DNA from: DATFEN01 sp035691285
GTDB taxonomy: Bacteria > Acidobacteriota > Vicinamibacteria > Fen-336
NCBI GenBank assembly: GCA_035691285.1
Contig: DASSJI010000098.1
Location: 1-8,905 of the forward strand
Direction of reading: 5' to 3'
DNA length: 8,905 nt
In this document: piece by piece, positions 1 to 6,445 of the stretch
How the letters are laid out: each line of letters starts with the position of its first letter
Numbering within the stretch: position 1 is the first letter of the stretch
Notes under the pieces: generated by a model
Told to the model about the DNA's origin: nothing
The model's database searches: none
What the model saw: only the letters and a program-made list of their open reading frames with translations
Position numbers and translations under genes: made by a program

Positions 1-1
1 G

Positions 2-1216
2 GCGGCGCTCGGCTCGGGCCGCGGGCCGCGGCTCCTGCGCTCGAAGAGGCTCGACCTCCGCTACCGGCCCGACCGGACCCTGGAGGCCGCCGCGGTGGTC
101 GGCGAGGGCGACATCACCCTGTTGCCAGGGCCCGGGGAGGAGCGCAGGAAGCGCCGGCTGCGGGCCAACGTCATGGACTTCCGCTTCGATGCCCAGGGGC
201 GCGCGGAAAGGGCCACGGGCCGGCAGGACGCGTCCATGGTCGTCGAGCCCCTCGACAAGGGCAAGGGCGGGGTCCTCACGGTGAAGTCCGACCGCTACAA
301 GGCCCGCCTCGTTCCCGAGCGCGGCGAGGTGGACAACATACTCTTCGATGGGAACGTGTCCTTCGAGCGCGGCGGGCAGAAGGCCACGGCGCAACGCGGG
401 CGCTTCATCGGGCGCACCTCGACGCTGCACCTGTCCGAGAGCCCGCAGCTCGCCCAGGAGGGCAGCCAGCTCACGGCCTGGGCGATCAACATCGGCACCG
501 AGTCCGGCGACGTGGAGGCGCGCCGCGACGTGCGCCACGTGCTGCGCGGCCAGAAGGCCGCGTCGCGGCCCGGGCTCCTCGGCGGCGGGGAGGCGCCCAC
601 GCTCATCACCAGCCGCGAGATGAAGTACGTGTCGGCCTCGAAGACCGCGACGTACGAGGACGAGGCGCTGCTGCGGGCCGGAAAGGACGAGGTGCGCGCG
701 CCCGTGCTGGTCGTCGAGGAGGACGCCAGGGGCGCCCGGAGGCTCACCGCGAGCGGGGGGATCGTCTCCTTGCTCCATCCCCGGGCGGCGAACGCAGGGG
801 ACAAGGAGCCCGCGAAGGTCGAAGGTCGAAGCGAGACGATGGTCTACGAGGAGGCCGCGGGCCGGCTCGTGTACACGGGGGACGTGTCCCTGAAGCAGGG
901 CGACATACAGACGCGCAGCCCCACGGCCACCGTGACCCTCACGCCCGACGGGCGCGGCGTGGAGAGGCTGGTGGCGGGCGAGCCGGTGGAGGTGCAGCAG
1001 ACGAACAGGAAGGCGACCGGGAAGCAGGCCGTCTACACTCCGGGGAACGAGACCATGGTGCTCACCGGGGACGCCGTCGAGCTCGTGGACGGCCTGCGCA
1101 CCACGCGCGGGCGTTCGTTGACCTTCCACGTGGGCGACGATACGATCCTCGTCGACGGCCGCGAGGAGGGTCGCACCGAGACCATCTTGAAGAAAGAGCC
1201 GTCGCCACCACCGTGA
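2..1216 (+). CDS. OstA/LptA-like LPS transport protein, 5' partial
   Basis: The reading frame is open from the first bases of the window, so the true start lies upstream. 404 codons are visible before the TGA. The sequence is rich in short beta-strand units typical of the OstA/LptA/LptC fold, which forms the periplasmic bridge carrying lipopolysaccharide from the inner-membrane LptBFG complex to the outer membrane. Counting from base 2, similar units lie at about residues 202-253, 273-331 and 337-386. Each has a pattern like Y-x(n)-TGDV/A-x-L followed by a basic strand, and a less regular unit lies at about 90-170. The last unit (ATGKQAVYTPGNETMVLTGD) is the most LptA-like. The tail ends in a basic, Pro-rich stretch. 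Its stop overlaps the lptB start by four bases (GTGA), which supports the LPS export role. It is longer than a single-domain LptA (usually about 180 residues), so it may be an LptC-LptA fusion or a multi-repeat OstA protein. The missing N-terminus prevents a choice. No signal peptide can be assessed. Confidence 0.82.
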   Translation, partial: AALGSGRGPRLLRSKRLDLRYRPDRTLEAAAVVGEGDITLLPGPGEERRKRRLRANVMDFRFDAQGRAERATGRQDASMVVEPLDKGKGGVLTVKSDRYKARLVPERGEVDNILFDGNVSFERGGQKATAQRGRFIGRTSTLHLSESPQLAQEGSQLTAWAINIGTESGDVEARRDVRHVLRGQKAASRPGLLGGGEAPTLITSREMKYVSASKTATYEDEALLRAGKDEVRAPVLVVEEDARGARRLTASGGIVSLLHPRAANAGDKEPAKVEGRSETMVYEEAAGRLVYTGDVSLKQGDIQTRSPTATVTLTPDGRGVERLVAGEPVEVQQTNRKATGKQAVYTPGNETMVLTGDAVELVDGLRTTRGRSLTFHVGDDTILVDGREEGRTETILKKEPSPPP

Positions 1217-1956
1217 GCCTCCTCGAGGCCCGAGCACTCACCAAATCCTACGGAAGGCGGACGGTCGTGAAGCACGTGGACCTCCACGTGCGCGAGGGCG
1301 AGGTGGTCGGGCTGCTGGGCCCGAACGGCGCCGGCAAGACCACCACCTTCTACATGGTCGTCGGCCTGACGCGGCCGGACAGCGGGCAGGTGTTTCTCGG
1401 GGAGCGGGACATCACGGCGCTTCCCATGTACCAGCGGGCGCGCGCCGGGATCGGCTATCTGCCCCAGGAAGCCAGCGTGTTCCGCAAGCTGACGGCCGAG
1501 GGCAACATCCTGGCCATCCTCGAGACGCTGGGCATGCCGCCCCGGGAACAGCGGCAGCGCGCACACCAGCTCCTCGTCGAGCTCGGCATCGAGGCCGTGG
1601 CCCGCCAGCCCGCCTACACGCTCTCGGGGGGCGAACGCCGGCGGCTGGAGATCGCCCGCTCCCTGGCCACGACGCCCGGCTTCATCCTGCTCGACGAGCC
1701 CTTCGCGGGCATCGACCCGATCGCCGTCATCGACATCCAGGCCATCATCGCCCACCTGAGGCGGCGGGGGATCGGGATCCTGATCACCGACCACAACGTC
1801 CGGGAAACCTTGAAAATCACCGACCGCGCCTATATCCTGACGGGCGGCGAGGTGTTCCGCTCCGGGACTCCCGTCGAGCTGGCCTCCGACGAGGAGGTCC
1901 GGCGCGTGTACCTCGGCGAGGGCTTCCGGCTCGACAAGAGGGACGAGGATCTCTAA
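1213..1956 (+). CDS. lptB: LPS export ABC transporter ATP-binding protein LptB
   Basis: This 247-residue cytoplasmic ATPase powers lipopolysaccharide extraction from the inner membrane together with LptF and LptG, which are not in this window. All ABC motifs are visible: Walker A GPNGAGKT at residues 36-43, Q-loop Gln85 in the LptB-typical GIGYLPQEASVFRKL, signature LSGGERRR at 137-144, Walker B ILLDEP with catalytic Glu162, and switch His194 in ITDHNVRET. The TTTFYMVVG stretch after Walker A, FAGIDPIAVIDIQ after Walker B and the VYLGEGFRL end are LptB hallmarks that separate it from other ABC ATPases. Length matches the family (about 240). The GTG start overlaps the upstream stop by four bases, and only a weak purine stretch (GAAGAAAG) precedes it, so translation is probably coupled. 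The tail after GFRL is a few charged residues longer than in E. coli LptB. Confidence 0.97.
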   Translation: MSLLEARALTKSYGRRTVVKHVDLHVREGEVVGLLGPNGAGKTTTFYMVVGLTRPDSGQVFLGERDITALPMYQRARAGIGYLPQEASVFRKLTAEGNILAILETLGMPPREQRQRAHQLLVELGIEAVARQPAYTLSGGERRRLEIARSLATTPGFILLDEPFAGIDPIAVIDIQAIIAHLRRRGIGILITDHNVRETLKITDRAYILTGGEVFRSGTPVELASDEEVRRVYLGEGFRLDKRDEDL

Positions 1957-1961
1957 GCCGC

Positions 1962-3392
1962 GTGGCCATCCAGCAGAAACTCGGGCTCTCGACACGGCTG
2001 TCCCAGCGGCTCATCCTGACGCCGTCGCTGCAGCAGGCCATCAAGCTCCTGCCCCTCACCACCCTGGAGCTGGCCGAGGTGCTCGAGCAGGAGGTGATGG
2101 AGAACCCGCTGCTCGAGGAGGTGCCCCAACAGGAGAACCTGTCCCAGGAGGAGATCGCCAGCCAGGAGGCCAAGGAGAAGGCCGAGAAGGACGATCCGCT
2201 AAAGGACATCGACGTCGAGAAGTTCTTCGAGGACTACCTGGAAGACGACGGCGGCTTTCGCCGCACCCGGAGCGCCGAGGTGCCCGAGGCGCCGCCCATC
2301 GAGAACACCCTGACCGAGTCGCCGGACCTCTACGATCACCTGTCGTGGCAGCTCCGCATGACGGTGTCCGACGAGCTGGTCCTGGAGATCGGCGACGCGA
2401 TCATCCACAACCTGGACGAGGACGGGATGCTGCGCGCCTCGGTCGAGGAGATCGCGAACATGGGGCCGTTCCCGCTGCCCGAGGTGGAGAAGGCCCTGGC
2501 CGTGGTCCAGGCGCTCGACCCGCCGGGGGTCGCGGCCCGGGACCTGCGCGAGTGCCTGCGCCTCCAGCTCCGGCACCTGGGCCTCGAAGGCTCGGCCACC
2601 GACGTGATGGTGCGCGACTACCTGAGACAGCTCCAGACCCACCAGTACGCTGACCTTTCGAAGCAGATGGGGCTGACGCCCGAGGAGGTCTCGCATCACC
2701 TCGAGATCATCCGGCACCTGGACCCCAAGCCGGGGCTGAAGTACAGCCCGGACCGCTCGACCTACATCCTGCCCGACGTCTTCGTGGTGAAGGAGGGAGA
2801 GGCCTACAAGATCGTCCTCAACGACGACGGGCTGCCGAAGCTCCGCATCAGCCCCACCTACCGGCGCATGCTCGACAACCGCGAGGCCGGCACCGAGGAG
2901 ACGCGCAGCTACGTGAAGGACAAGCTGCGCAGCGCCCTCTGGCTGCTCAAGAGCGTCGACCAGCGGCAGCGGACGATCTACAAGGTGGCCGAGTCGATCG
3001 TCAAGCACCAGCGCGGGTTCCTGGATCACGGCATCGAGCACCTGCGGCCCCTCGTGCTGCGCGACGTGGCCACGGACATCGGCATGCACGAGTCGACGGT
3101 GTCCCGGGTGGTGGCGAACAAGTACATGCACACGCCCCGGGGCGTCTACGAGATGCGCTTCTTCTTCCACAGCGGGATCACGTCGTCCATGGGCGAGGCC
3201 GTCAGCTCGGTCACGATCAAGGACCGCATCCGGAAGATGATCGAGGGCGAGGCGCCGACCCGGCCCCTCTCGGACTCCCAGATCGCCGACGCCCTGGCCC
3301 GGGAGGGCCTGCCCCTGGCTCGCCGCACCGTGGCCAAGTATCGCGAGGAGCTGCGCATCCCGCCCTCTAACCTTCGGAAGTCGGTGCACTGA
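1962..3392 (+). CDS. rpoN: RNA polymerase sigma-54 factor RpoN
   Basis: This 476-residue sigma factor directs RNA polymerase to -24/-12 promoters and needs AAA+ enhancer-binding activators to open them. Region I, at residues 1-50, is the Gln/Leu-rich activator-interacting part (LSQRLILTPSLQQAIKLLPL). Residues 55-120 form an acidic, variable region II. The core-binding region follows at about 120-310. A helix-turn-helix lies at about 368-394 (ATDIGMHESTVSRVVANKYM). The diagnostic RpoN box ARRTVAKYRE is intact at 453-462 (bases 3318-3347) and reads the -24 element. Length equals that of typical RpoN (E. coli 477). The GTG start is five bases after the lptB stop and begins the conserved N-terminus directly, with a GGACGAGGA purine run just upstream. 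Which functions it controls cannot be told here; adjacency to PTS genes is a common arrangement and fits metabolic control. Confidence 0.98.
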   Translation: MAIQQKLGLSTRLSQRLILTPSLQQAIKLLPLTTLELAEVLEQEVMENPLLEEVPQQENLSQEEIASQEAKEKAEKDDPLKDIDVEKFFEDYLEDDGGFRRTRSAEVPEAPPIENTLTESPDLYDHLSWQLRMTVSDELVLEIGDAIIHNLDEDGMLRASVEEIANMGPFPLPEVEKALAVVQALDPPGVAARDLRECLRLQLRHLGLEGSATDVMVRDYLRQLQTHQYADLSKQMGLTPEEVSHHLEIIRHLDPKPGLKYSPDRSTYILPDVFVVKEGEAYKIVLNDDGLPKLRISPTYRRMLDNREAGTEETRSYVKDKLRSALWLLKSVDQRQRTIYKVAESIVKHQRGFLDHGIEHLRPLVLRDVATDIGMHESTVSRVVANKYMHTPRGVYEMRFFFHSGITSSMGEAVSSVTIKDRIRKMIEGEAPTRPLSDSQIADALAREGLPLARRTVAKYREELRIPPSNLRKSVH

Positions 3393-3394
3393 TC

Positions 3395-3400
3395 GGAGGG
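3395..3400 (+). promoter_or_regulatory. Ribosome binding site of hpf
   Basis: GGAGGG lies five bases before the ATG at 3406, in the 13-base gap after the rpoN stop. It is the strongest Shine-Dalgarno match of the left half of the operon. It suggests hpf is translated independently and perhaps more strongly than its coupled neighbours. Confidence 0.75.
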
Positions 3401-3405
3401 ACGCG

Positions 3406-3942
3406 ATGAGGATCGAGTTCACGGGCCGCCAGACCGAGGTGTCTCCCGAGCTGCGCGCCCTGACCGAGCGCAAGCTCAGGAAGCTCGAACGGGTGCTGCA
3501 CGGCATCAGCGACGTCCACGTGGTGCTCGAGGCCGACAAGCACCGTCAGATCGCCGAGGTGAGCGTCCACTCGCCCCACCTCACGCTGACCGCCGCCGAC
3601 GAGAGCACCGACGCGGGCGCCTCCCTCAGCACCGTACTCGAGAAGCTGACGCGCCAGGCGCAGCGGCACATGGGCAAGCGCATCGAGCGCAAGCGCCGCG
3701 GGCCGTCGCGGGCCACGGCGCTGTGGAGCGGGATCCTGGCGGCCGTGGAGCCGCTGCGGGGCCCGCGGGTGATCCGCAGCCGGCGCTTCGTCGTGAAGCC
3801 GATGACGGTGGACGAGGCGGTGCTCGAGGTCGGCGGCAACGACGACGGGGTCGTGGTGTTCCGGAACGCGGCGACGGCCCGCGTCAACGTCCTCTACAAG
3901 CGGCGTGACGGCAACCTCGGCCTCATCGAGCCGGAAGGCTAG
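3406..3942 (+). CDS. hpf: Long-form ribosome hibernation promoting factor
   Basis: This 178-residue protein is the long type of HPF (family YfiA/RaiA, S30AE). Such proteins bind the 30S decoding region and dimerise ribosomes into inactive 100S particles in slow growth. Residues 1-100 are the S30AE domain (start MRIEFTGRQTEVSPELR, basic helix near 82-98). Residues about 97-120 form a linker. Residues 121-178 are the C-terminal dimerisation domain, recognisable by RSRRFVVKPMTVDEAVLEV, VVFRNAATARVNVLYKRRDG and the end GLIEPEG. The presence of this second domain separates it from the short gammaproteobacterial HPF/RaiA. The ATG is preceded by a good ribosome binding site. Position after rpoN is the classic location. 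In many proteobacteria ptsN follows; here hprK follows at once and overlaps the 3' end. Confidence 0.95.
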   Translation: MRIEFTGRQTEVSPELRALTERKLRKLERVLHGISDVHVVLEADKHRQIAEVSVHSPHLTLTAADESTDAGASLSTVLEKLTRQAQRHMGKRIERKRRGPSRATALWSGILAAVEPLRGPRVIRSRRFVVKPMTVDEAVLEVGGNDDGVVVFRNAATARVNVLYKRRDGNLGLIEPEG

Positions 3943-4891
3943 GCGCCGCCGGCCGGCGGTCGCCGTCGCCGAGCTCCTGGCGCGCGAGGCCTCGGCTCTG
4001 GGCCTCCGCCTCCTGGCCGGCCGCAAGGGCCTGCGCCGGGAGGTGCTCCTGGCCCGCGTGCAGCGTCCCGGGCTGGCGCTGGCGGGGCACACGGGCTACG
4101 TGCACTACGGGCGCGTCCAGATCATCGGCGGCAGCGAGATGGGGTACCTGCGCAAGCTGAAGCCGCCGCTGCGGGCCCAGGCGGTGGCGCGCCTCCTGCG
4201 CCGCCGGCTGACCTGCCTCGTGGTGACCAAGGCCATGCGGCCGCCAGTGGAGCTGGTGCGGGCGAGCGAGGCGCGGGGCATCCCGCTGCTCGCGACCCGT
4301 CTGGAGTCCACGGCCTTCCTCAAGCAGCTCACGCGCTTCCTCGAGCCGCGCCTCGCCGCCAGCGTGCAGCGGCACGCCGTGCTGGTGGACGTCTTCGGGC
4401 TGGGCGTGCTGATCGCCGGGCAGAGCGGGATCGGGAAGTCGGAGTGTGCCCTCGAGCTCGTGGACCGCGGCCACCGGCTCGTCGCCGATGACGTCGTGGT
4501 GATCAAGCGCCTCGGCAACAACCTGGTGGGCGACGCCCCGGAGCTGACCCGGGACCACATGGAGCTGCGCGGGCTGGGGATCCTGGACGTGCGGGGGCTC
4601 TACGGCGTGTCCGCCATGCGGCACTCCAAGCGCATCGAGCTGGTCGTGAACCTCGAGCGCTGGGCGCCGGGAAGGCAGTACGACCGTCTCGGCCTCAGCG
4701 CCGAGACGGAGACCATCCTGGGCGTGGAGGTGCCGCTCGTCCGCATGCCCGTGGCTCCGGGGCGCAACATCGCCCTGCTGATCGAGGTGGCCTCGCGGAG
4801 CCAGCTCCTGAAGGCGCGCGGCTACGACGCCGCCCGGCGGCTCACCGCCCGGGTCGACGCCCTGGTCGGAAGCGGCGAGGAGCCCGCGTGA
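3905..4891 (+). CDS. hprK: HPr kinase/phosphorylase
   Basis: This bifunctional enzyme phosphorylates HPr on Ser46 with ATP or PPi and removes the phosphate by phosphorolysis. The 328 residues counted from GTG 3905 hold an N-terminal substrate-like domain (about 17-145, with GRVQIIGGSEMGYL) and a C-terminal kinase domain. Visible in order are the general-base His157 in HAVLVDVFG, P-loop GQSGIGKS at 172-179, Asp195-Asp196 in RLVADDVVV, the HprK signature HMELRGLGILDVRGLYG at 218-234, and the phosphorolysis motif PVAPGRN at 282-288. The start is uncertain. GTG 3905 lies inside hpf (38-base overlap) with a poor ribosome binding site, and gives an odd Ser/Arg-rich leader of about 16 residues. The next in-frame GTG (4043) would remove conserved sequence, so 3905 or a non-standard start near 3977 remain. 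The stop overlaps rapZ by four bases. Its substrate HPr is encoded downstream. Confidence 0.93.
   Translation: MTATSASSSRKARRRRPAVAVAELLAREASALGLRLLAGRKGLRREVLLARVQRPGLALAGHTGYVHYGRVQIIGGSEMGYLRKLKPPLRAQAVARLLRRRLTCLVVTKAMRPPVELVRASEARGIPLLATRLESTAFLKQLTRFLEPRLAASVQRHAVLVDVFGLGVLIAGQSGIGKSECALELVDRGHRLVADDVVVIKRLGNNLVGDAPELTRDHMELRGLGILDVRGLYGVSAMRHSKRIELVVNLERWAPGRQYDRLGLSAETETILGVEVPLVRMPVAPGRNIALLIEVASRSQLLKARGYDAARRLTARVDALVGSGEEPA
3946..3959. repeat. Perfect 14-bp palindrome after hpf
   Basis: CCGCCGGCCGGCGG is a perfect inverted repeat starting four bases after the hpf stop codon and within the predicted leader of hprK. In RNA it could form a five-pair stem with a GGCC loop, extended by a G-U pair. 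It could be an mRNA structure at the junction or simply a chance product of high GC and Arg/Pro/Ala codons. No T-run follows, so it is not a standard terminator. Confidence 0.4.
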
Positions 4892-5784
4892 AGCCCACGG
4901 CCCCGAGGCGACGCGCGTCGCGCAGCGTCCCCGAGATCGTCGTGATCACGGGCCTGTCGGGCTCGGGGAAGAGCCACGTGCTGCGGGCCCTCGAGGACCT
5001 CGGCTGGTTCTGCGTCGACAACCTGCCGACCGCGCTCGTGCCGCGCTTCGTGGAGCTCGTCGGGAGCTCCGCCGAGCTGCGGCGCTGCGCGGTGGTGGCC
5101 GACGTCCGGGAGCCGGACTTCCTGTCGCGCTTCCCGGCCGCCTATCGCCAGGTGAAGGAGCGGGGGGGCGTGAGGGCCACGCTCCTGTTCCTGGAGGCCG
5201 AGGAGAAGGTGCTGCTGCGCCGCTTCAGCGAGACCCGGCGCCCGCACCCGATGGCCGAGAACGAGCCCGTCGTCGACGCGGTCCGCGACGAGCGCGAGGC
5301 GCTGCGGCCGATCCGCAAGATGGCCGACCGCATCCTGGACACCTCGACCCTCACGGTCCACCAGCTCCGGGCGCAGGTGCGCGAGCAGTACGGGGGCGGG
5401 GACGGCGCGGTGACGGTGATCAGCGTCGTGTCCTTCGGCTTCAAGTACGGGATCCCGGCCGAGGCCGACCTGGTCTTCGACGTGCGCTTCCTGCCGAACC
5501 CGAACTTCGTGCCCCGCCTGAAGCGGCTGACGGGCAGCCATCCCGCGGTGGTGCGCTACATGAAGGCGCAGCCGGAGCTGCGGGCGTTCCTGCGCCGCCT
5601 GCTGGGCTTCCTGCGCTTCGTGGTCCCGCGCTATGTCCGGGAGGGCAAGAGCTACCTCACGATCGCCATCGGCTGCACCGGCGGGCGTCATCGCTCGGTG
5701 ATGATCGCGAACGCGGTGCGGGACGACCTGGCGGCCAGGCGGCTTGCGGCGAAGGTCCGGCATCGCGACCTGGGGCTCCGCTGA
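4888..5784 (+). CDS. rapZ: RapZ-family nucleotide-binding protein (YvcJ/YhbJ)
   Basis: This 298-residue RapZ/RNase adapter family protein has an N-terminal P-loop domain and a C-terminal domain. Walker A GLSGSGKS is at residues 22-29, followed by the family-typical LEDLGWFCVDNLPTALVP. The LFLEAEEKVLLRRFSETRRPHP segment at 100-120 is also characteristic. The C-terminal domain shows SFGFKYGIP (182-190), DVRFLPNP (198-205) and the signature GCTGGRHRSV (262-271). In E. coli the protein delivers small RNAs to RNase E to control glucosamine-6-phosphate synthase; in Bacillus YvcJ binds and hydrolyses GTP/ATP. Those small RNAs are enterobacterial, so the role here is unknown, although linkage to hprK and HPr suggests a link to carbon or cell-wall precursor sensing. 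GTG 4888 overlaps the hprK stop (GTGA), with GAGGAG five bases upstream. A basic leader of about 14 residues precedes the conserved part. Confidence 0.95.
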   Translation: MKPTAPRRRASRSVPEIVVITGLSGSGKSHVLRALEDLGWFCVDNLPTALVPRFVELVGSSAELRRCAVVADVREPDFLSRFPAAYRQVKERGGVRATLLFLEAEEKVLLRRFSETRRPHPMAENEPVVDAVRDEREALRPIRKMADRILDTSTLTVHQLRAQVREQYGGGDGAVTVISVVSFGFKYGIPAEADLVFDVRFLPNPNFVPRLKRLTGSHPAVVRYMKAQPELRAFLRRLLGFLRFVVPRYVREGKSYLTIAIGCTGGRHRSVMIANAVRDDLAARRLAAKVRHRDLGLR

Positions 5785-6182
5785 TGATCGGGATCGTGGT
5801 CGTCGGGCATGGCCAGGTGGCCGTCGAGCTCGTGAAGGCGGCCCGCGGGATCGTCGGGGAGATCCCGCAGATCGCGGCGGTGTCGGTGGGGTGGAGCGAC
5901 GACGTGAGCGACGCCACGACGGCCGTGCGGCGCGCGCTGGCGGAGGTCGGCGGCGCCCCGGCCCTGGTGCTGACGGACATGTTCGGCGGAACCCCGACGA
6001 ACGTGAGCCTTCCGCTCCTGGCCGAAGGAGTCGAGATCGTCACGGGAGTCAACCTGCCCATGCTGATCAAGCTGATCAGCCTGCGCGAGGGAGAGCTGCT
6101 CGAGGTCGCCCGGGTCGTGCGGGACCAGGGCAAGGGCGCCATCTACGTGGCCAGCGAGCTCTTGGAGAAGAGGCCGTCGTGA
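5784..6182 (+). CDS. PTS EIIA component, mannose family
   Basis: This 132-residue protein matches the EIIA domain of the mannose PTS family. The start MIGIVVVGHGQVA puts the phospho-accepting His at residue 9, and the active-site loop DMFGGTPTNVS lies at 65-75. The EIVTGVNLPMLIKL segment (84-97) is also typical of the family. It should receive phosphate from HPr-His15. It is a single EIIA domain: no EIIB is fused, and no EIIB, EIIC or EIID gene is in the window, so a regulatory role is likelier than sugar transport (inference). The ATG shares its A with the rapZ stop (TGATG), with no clear ribosome binding site, so translation is probably coupled. The alternative of a DhaM-type EIIA for dihydroxyacetone kinase is less likely, because no dha genes are present and hprK/HPr are adjacent. 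Confidence 0.9.
   Translation: MIGIVVVGHGQVAVELVKAARGIVGEIPQIAAVSVGWSDDVSDATTAVRRALAEVGGAPALVLTDMFGGTPTNVSLPLLAEGVEIVTGVNLPMLIKLISLREGELLEVARVVRDQGKGAIYVASELLEKRPS
6164..6173 (+). promoter_or_regulatory. Ribosome binding site fixing the HPr start
   Basis: GGAGAAGAGG lies inside the EIIA 3' end, five bases before GTG 6179. It supports an 88-residue HPr rather than the longer open frame that extends upstream through the EIIA gene. Confidence 0.6.
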
Positions 6183-6445
6183 TCCGGCGCGAGGTCGAGA
6201 TCCGCAACCGGCTCGGGCTCCACGCCCGCGCAGCGGCGCGCTTCGTCCACACCGCGGCGGGCTTCCGCGCCGCCGTGACGGTCACGCGCGGCGAGCGAAC
6301 CATGGACGGCAAGTCGATCCTGGGCATCCTGCTGCTGGCGGCCTGCCAGGGCACGCGCCTCGTCCTCCAGGCGCAGGGCGCCGACGAGAAGGAGTGCGTG
6401 ACGGCCCTGGCGGAGCTGGTCGAGGGCGGCTTCGGAGAGGCGTAA
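6179..6445 (+). CDS. ptsH: Phosphocarrier protein HPr
   Basis: This 88-residue HPr is the small phosphocarrier that moves phosphate from EI to EIIA proteins. With the GTG at 6179, numbering falls exactly on the family scheme: catalytic His15 in NRLGLHARAAARF and regulatory Ser46 in MDGKSILGILLLA, the site used by HprK. Presence of both sites beside hprK indicates dual control. Residue 18 is Ala where most HPr proteins have Pro (HARPA); Arg17, which stabilises the phosphohistidine, is kept. The length matches the usual 85-90. The frame is open further upstream, but that part is out-of-frame EIIA sequence and shows no HPr similarity. The start overlaps the EIIA stop by four bases (GTGA), and the stop shares one base with the ptsI start. 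It could alternatively be called an NPr-type protein; Ser46 and hprK favour an HPr of the HprK-controlled kind. Confidence 0.95.
   Translation: MIRREVEIRNRLGLHARAAARFVHTAAGFRAAVTVTRGERTMDGKSILGILLLAACQGTRLVLQAQGADEKECVTALAELVEGGFGEA
6434..6440 (+). promoter_or_regulatory. Ribosome binding site fixing the ptsI start
   Basis: GGAGAGG lies four bases before ATG 6445. It supports this start over an upstream GTG-type start at 6394, which would add 17 residues read out of frame from the end of the HPr gene. Confidence 0.7.

Noticed and set aside
1957..1961. Search for a sigma-54 type (-24/-12) promoter or other promoter before rpoN and in other gaps
   Set aside because: Gaps between the left-to-right genes are 20 bases or less, and I saw no GG-N10-GC element with the expected TGGCAC/TTGC context. 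The operon promoter is probably upstream of the window.
1033..1995. 320-codon minus-strand open frame opposite lptA/lptB
   Set aside because: It is a shadow of the well-supported LptB frame, with biased composition and no domain signature.
2199..3539. Long 446-codon open frame on the minus strand opposite rpoN and hpf
   Set aside because: It is antisense to clearly conserved RpoN and HPF, its translation is low-complexity (His/Leu/Val/Arg-rich) with no recognisable motif, and such frames are expected in very GC-rich DNA.
4822..5763. 313-codon minus-strand frame opposite rapZ
   Set aside because: It is antisense to a fully conserved RapZ and shows only His/Arg/Ala-rich shadow sequence.
5744..6178. 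Upstream extension of the HPr frame across the EIIA gene
   Set aside because: The EIIA protein is read in another frame with intact motifs. HPr numbering (His15, Ser46) is exact from GTG 6179.
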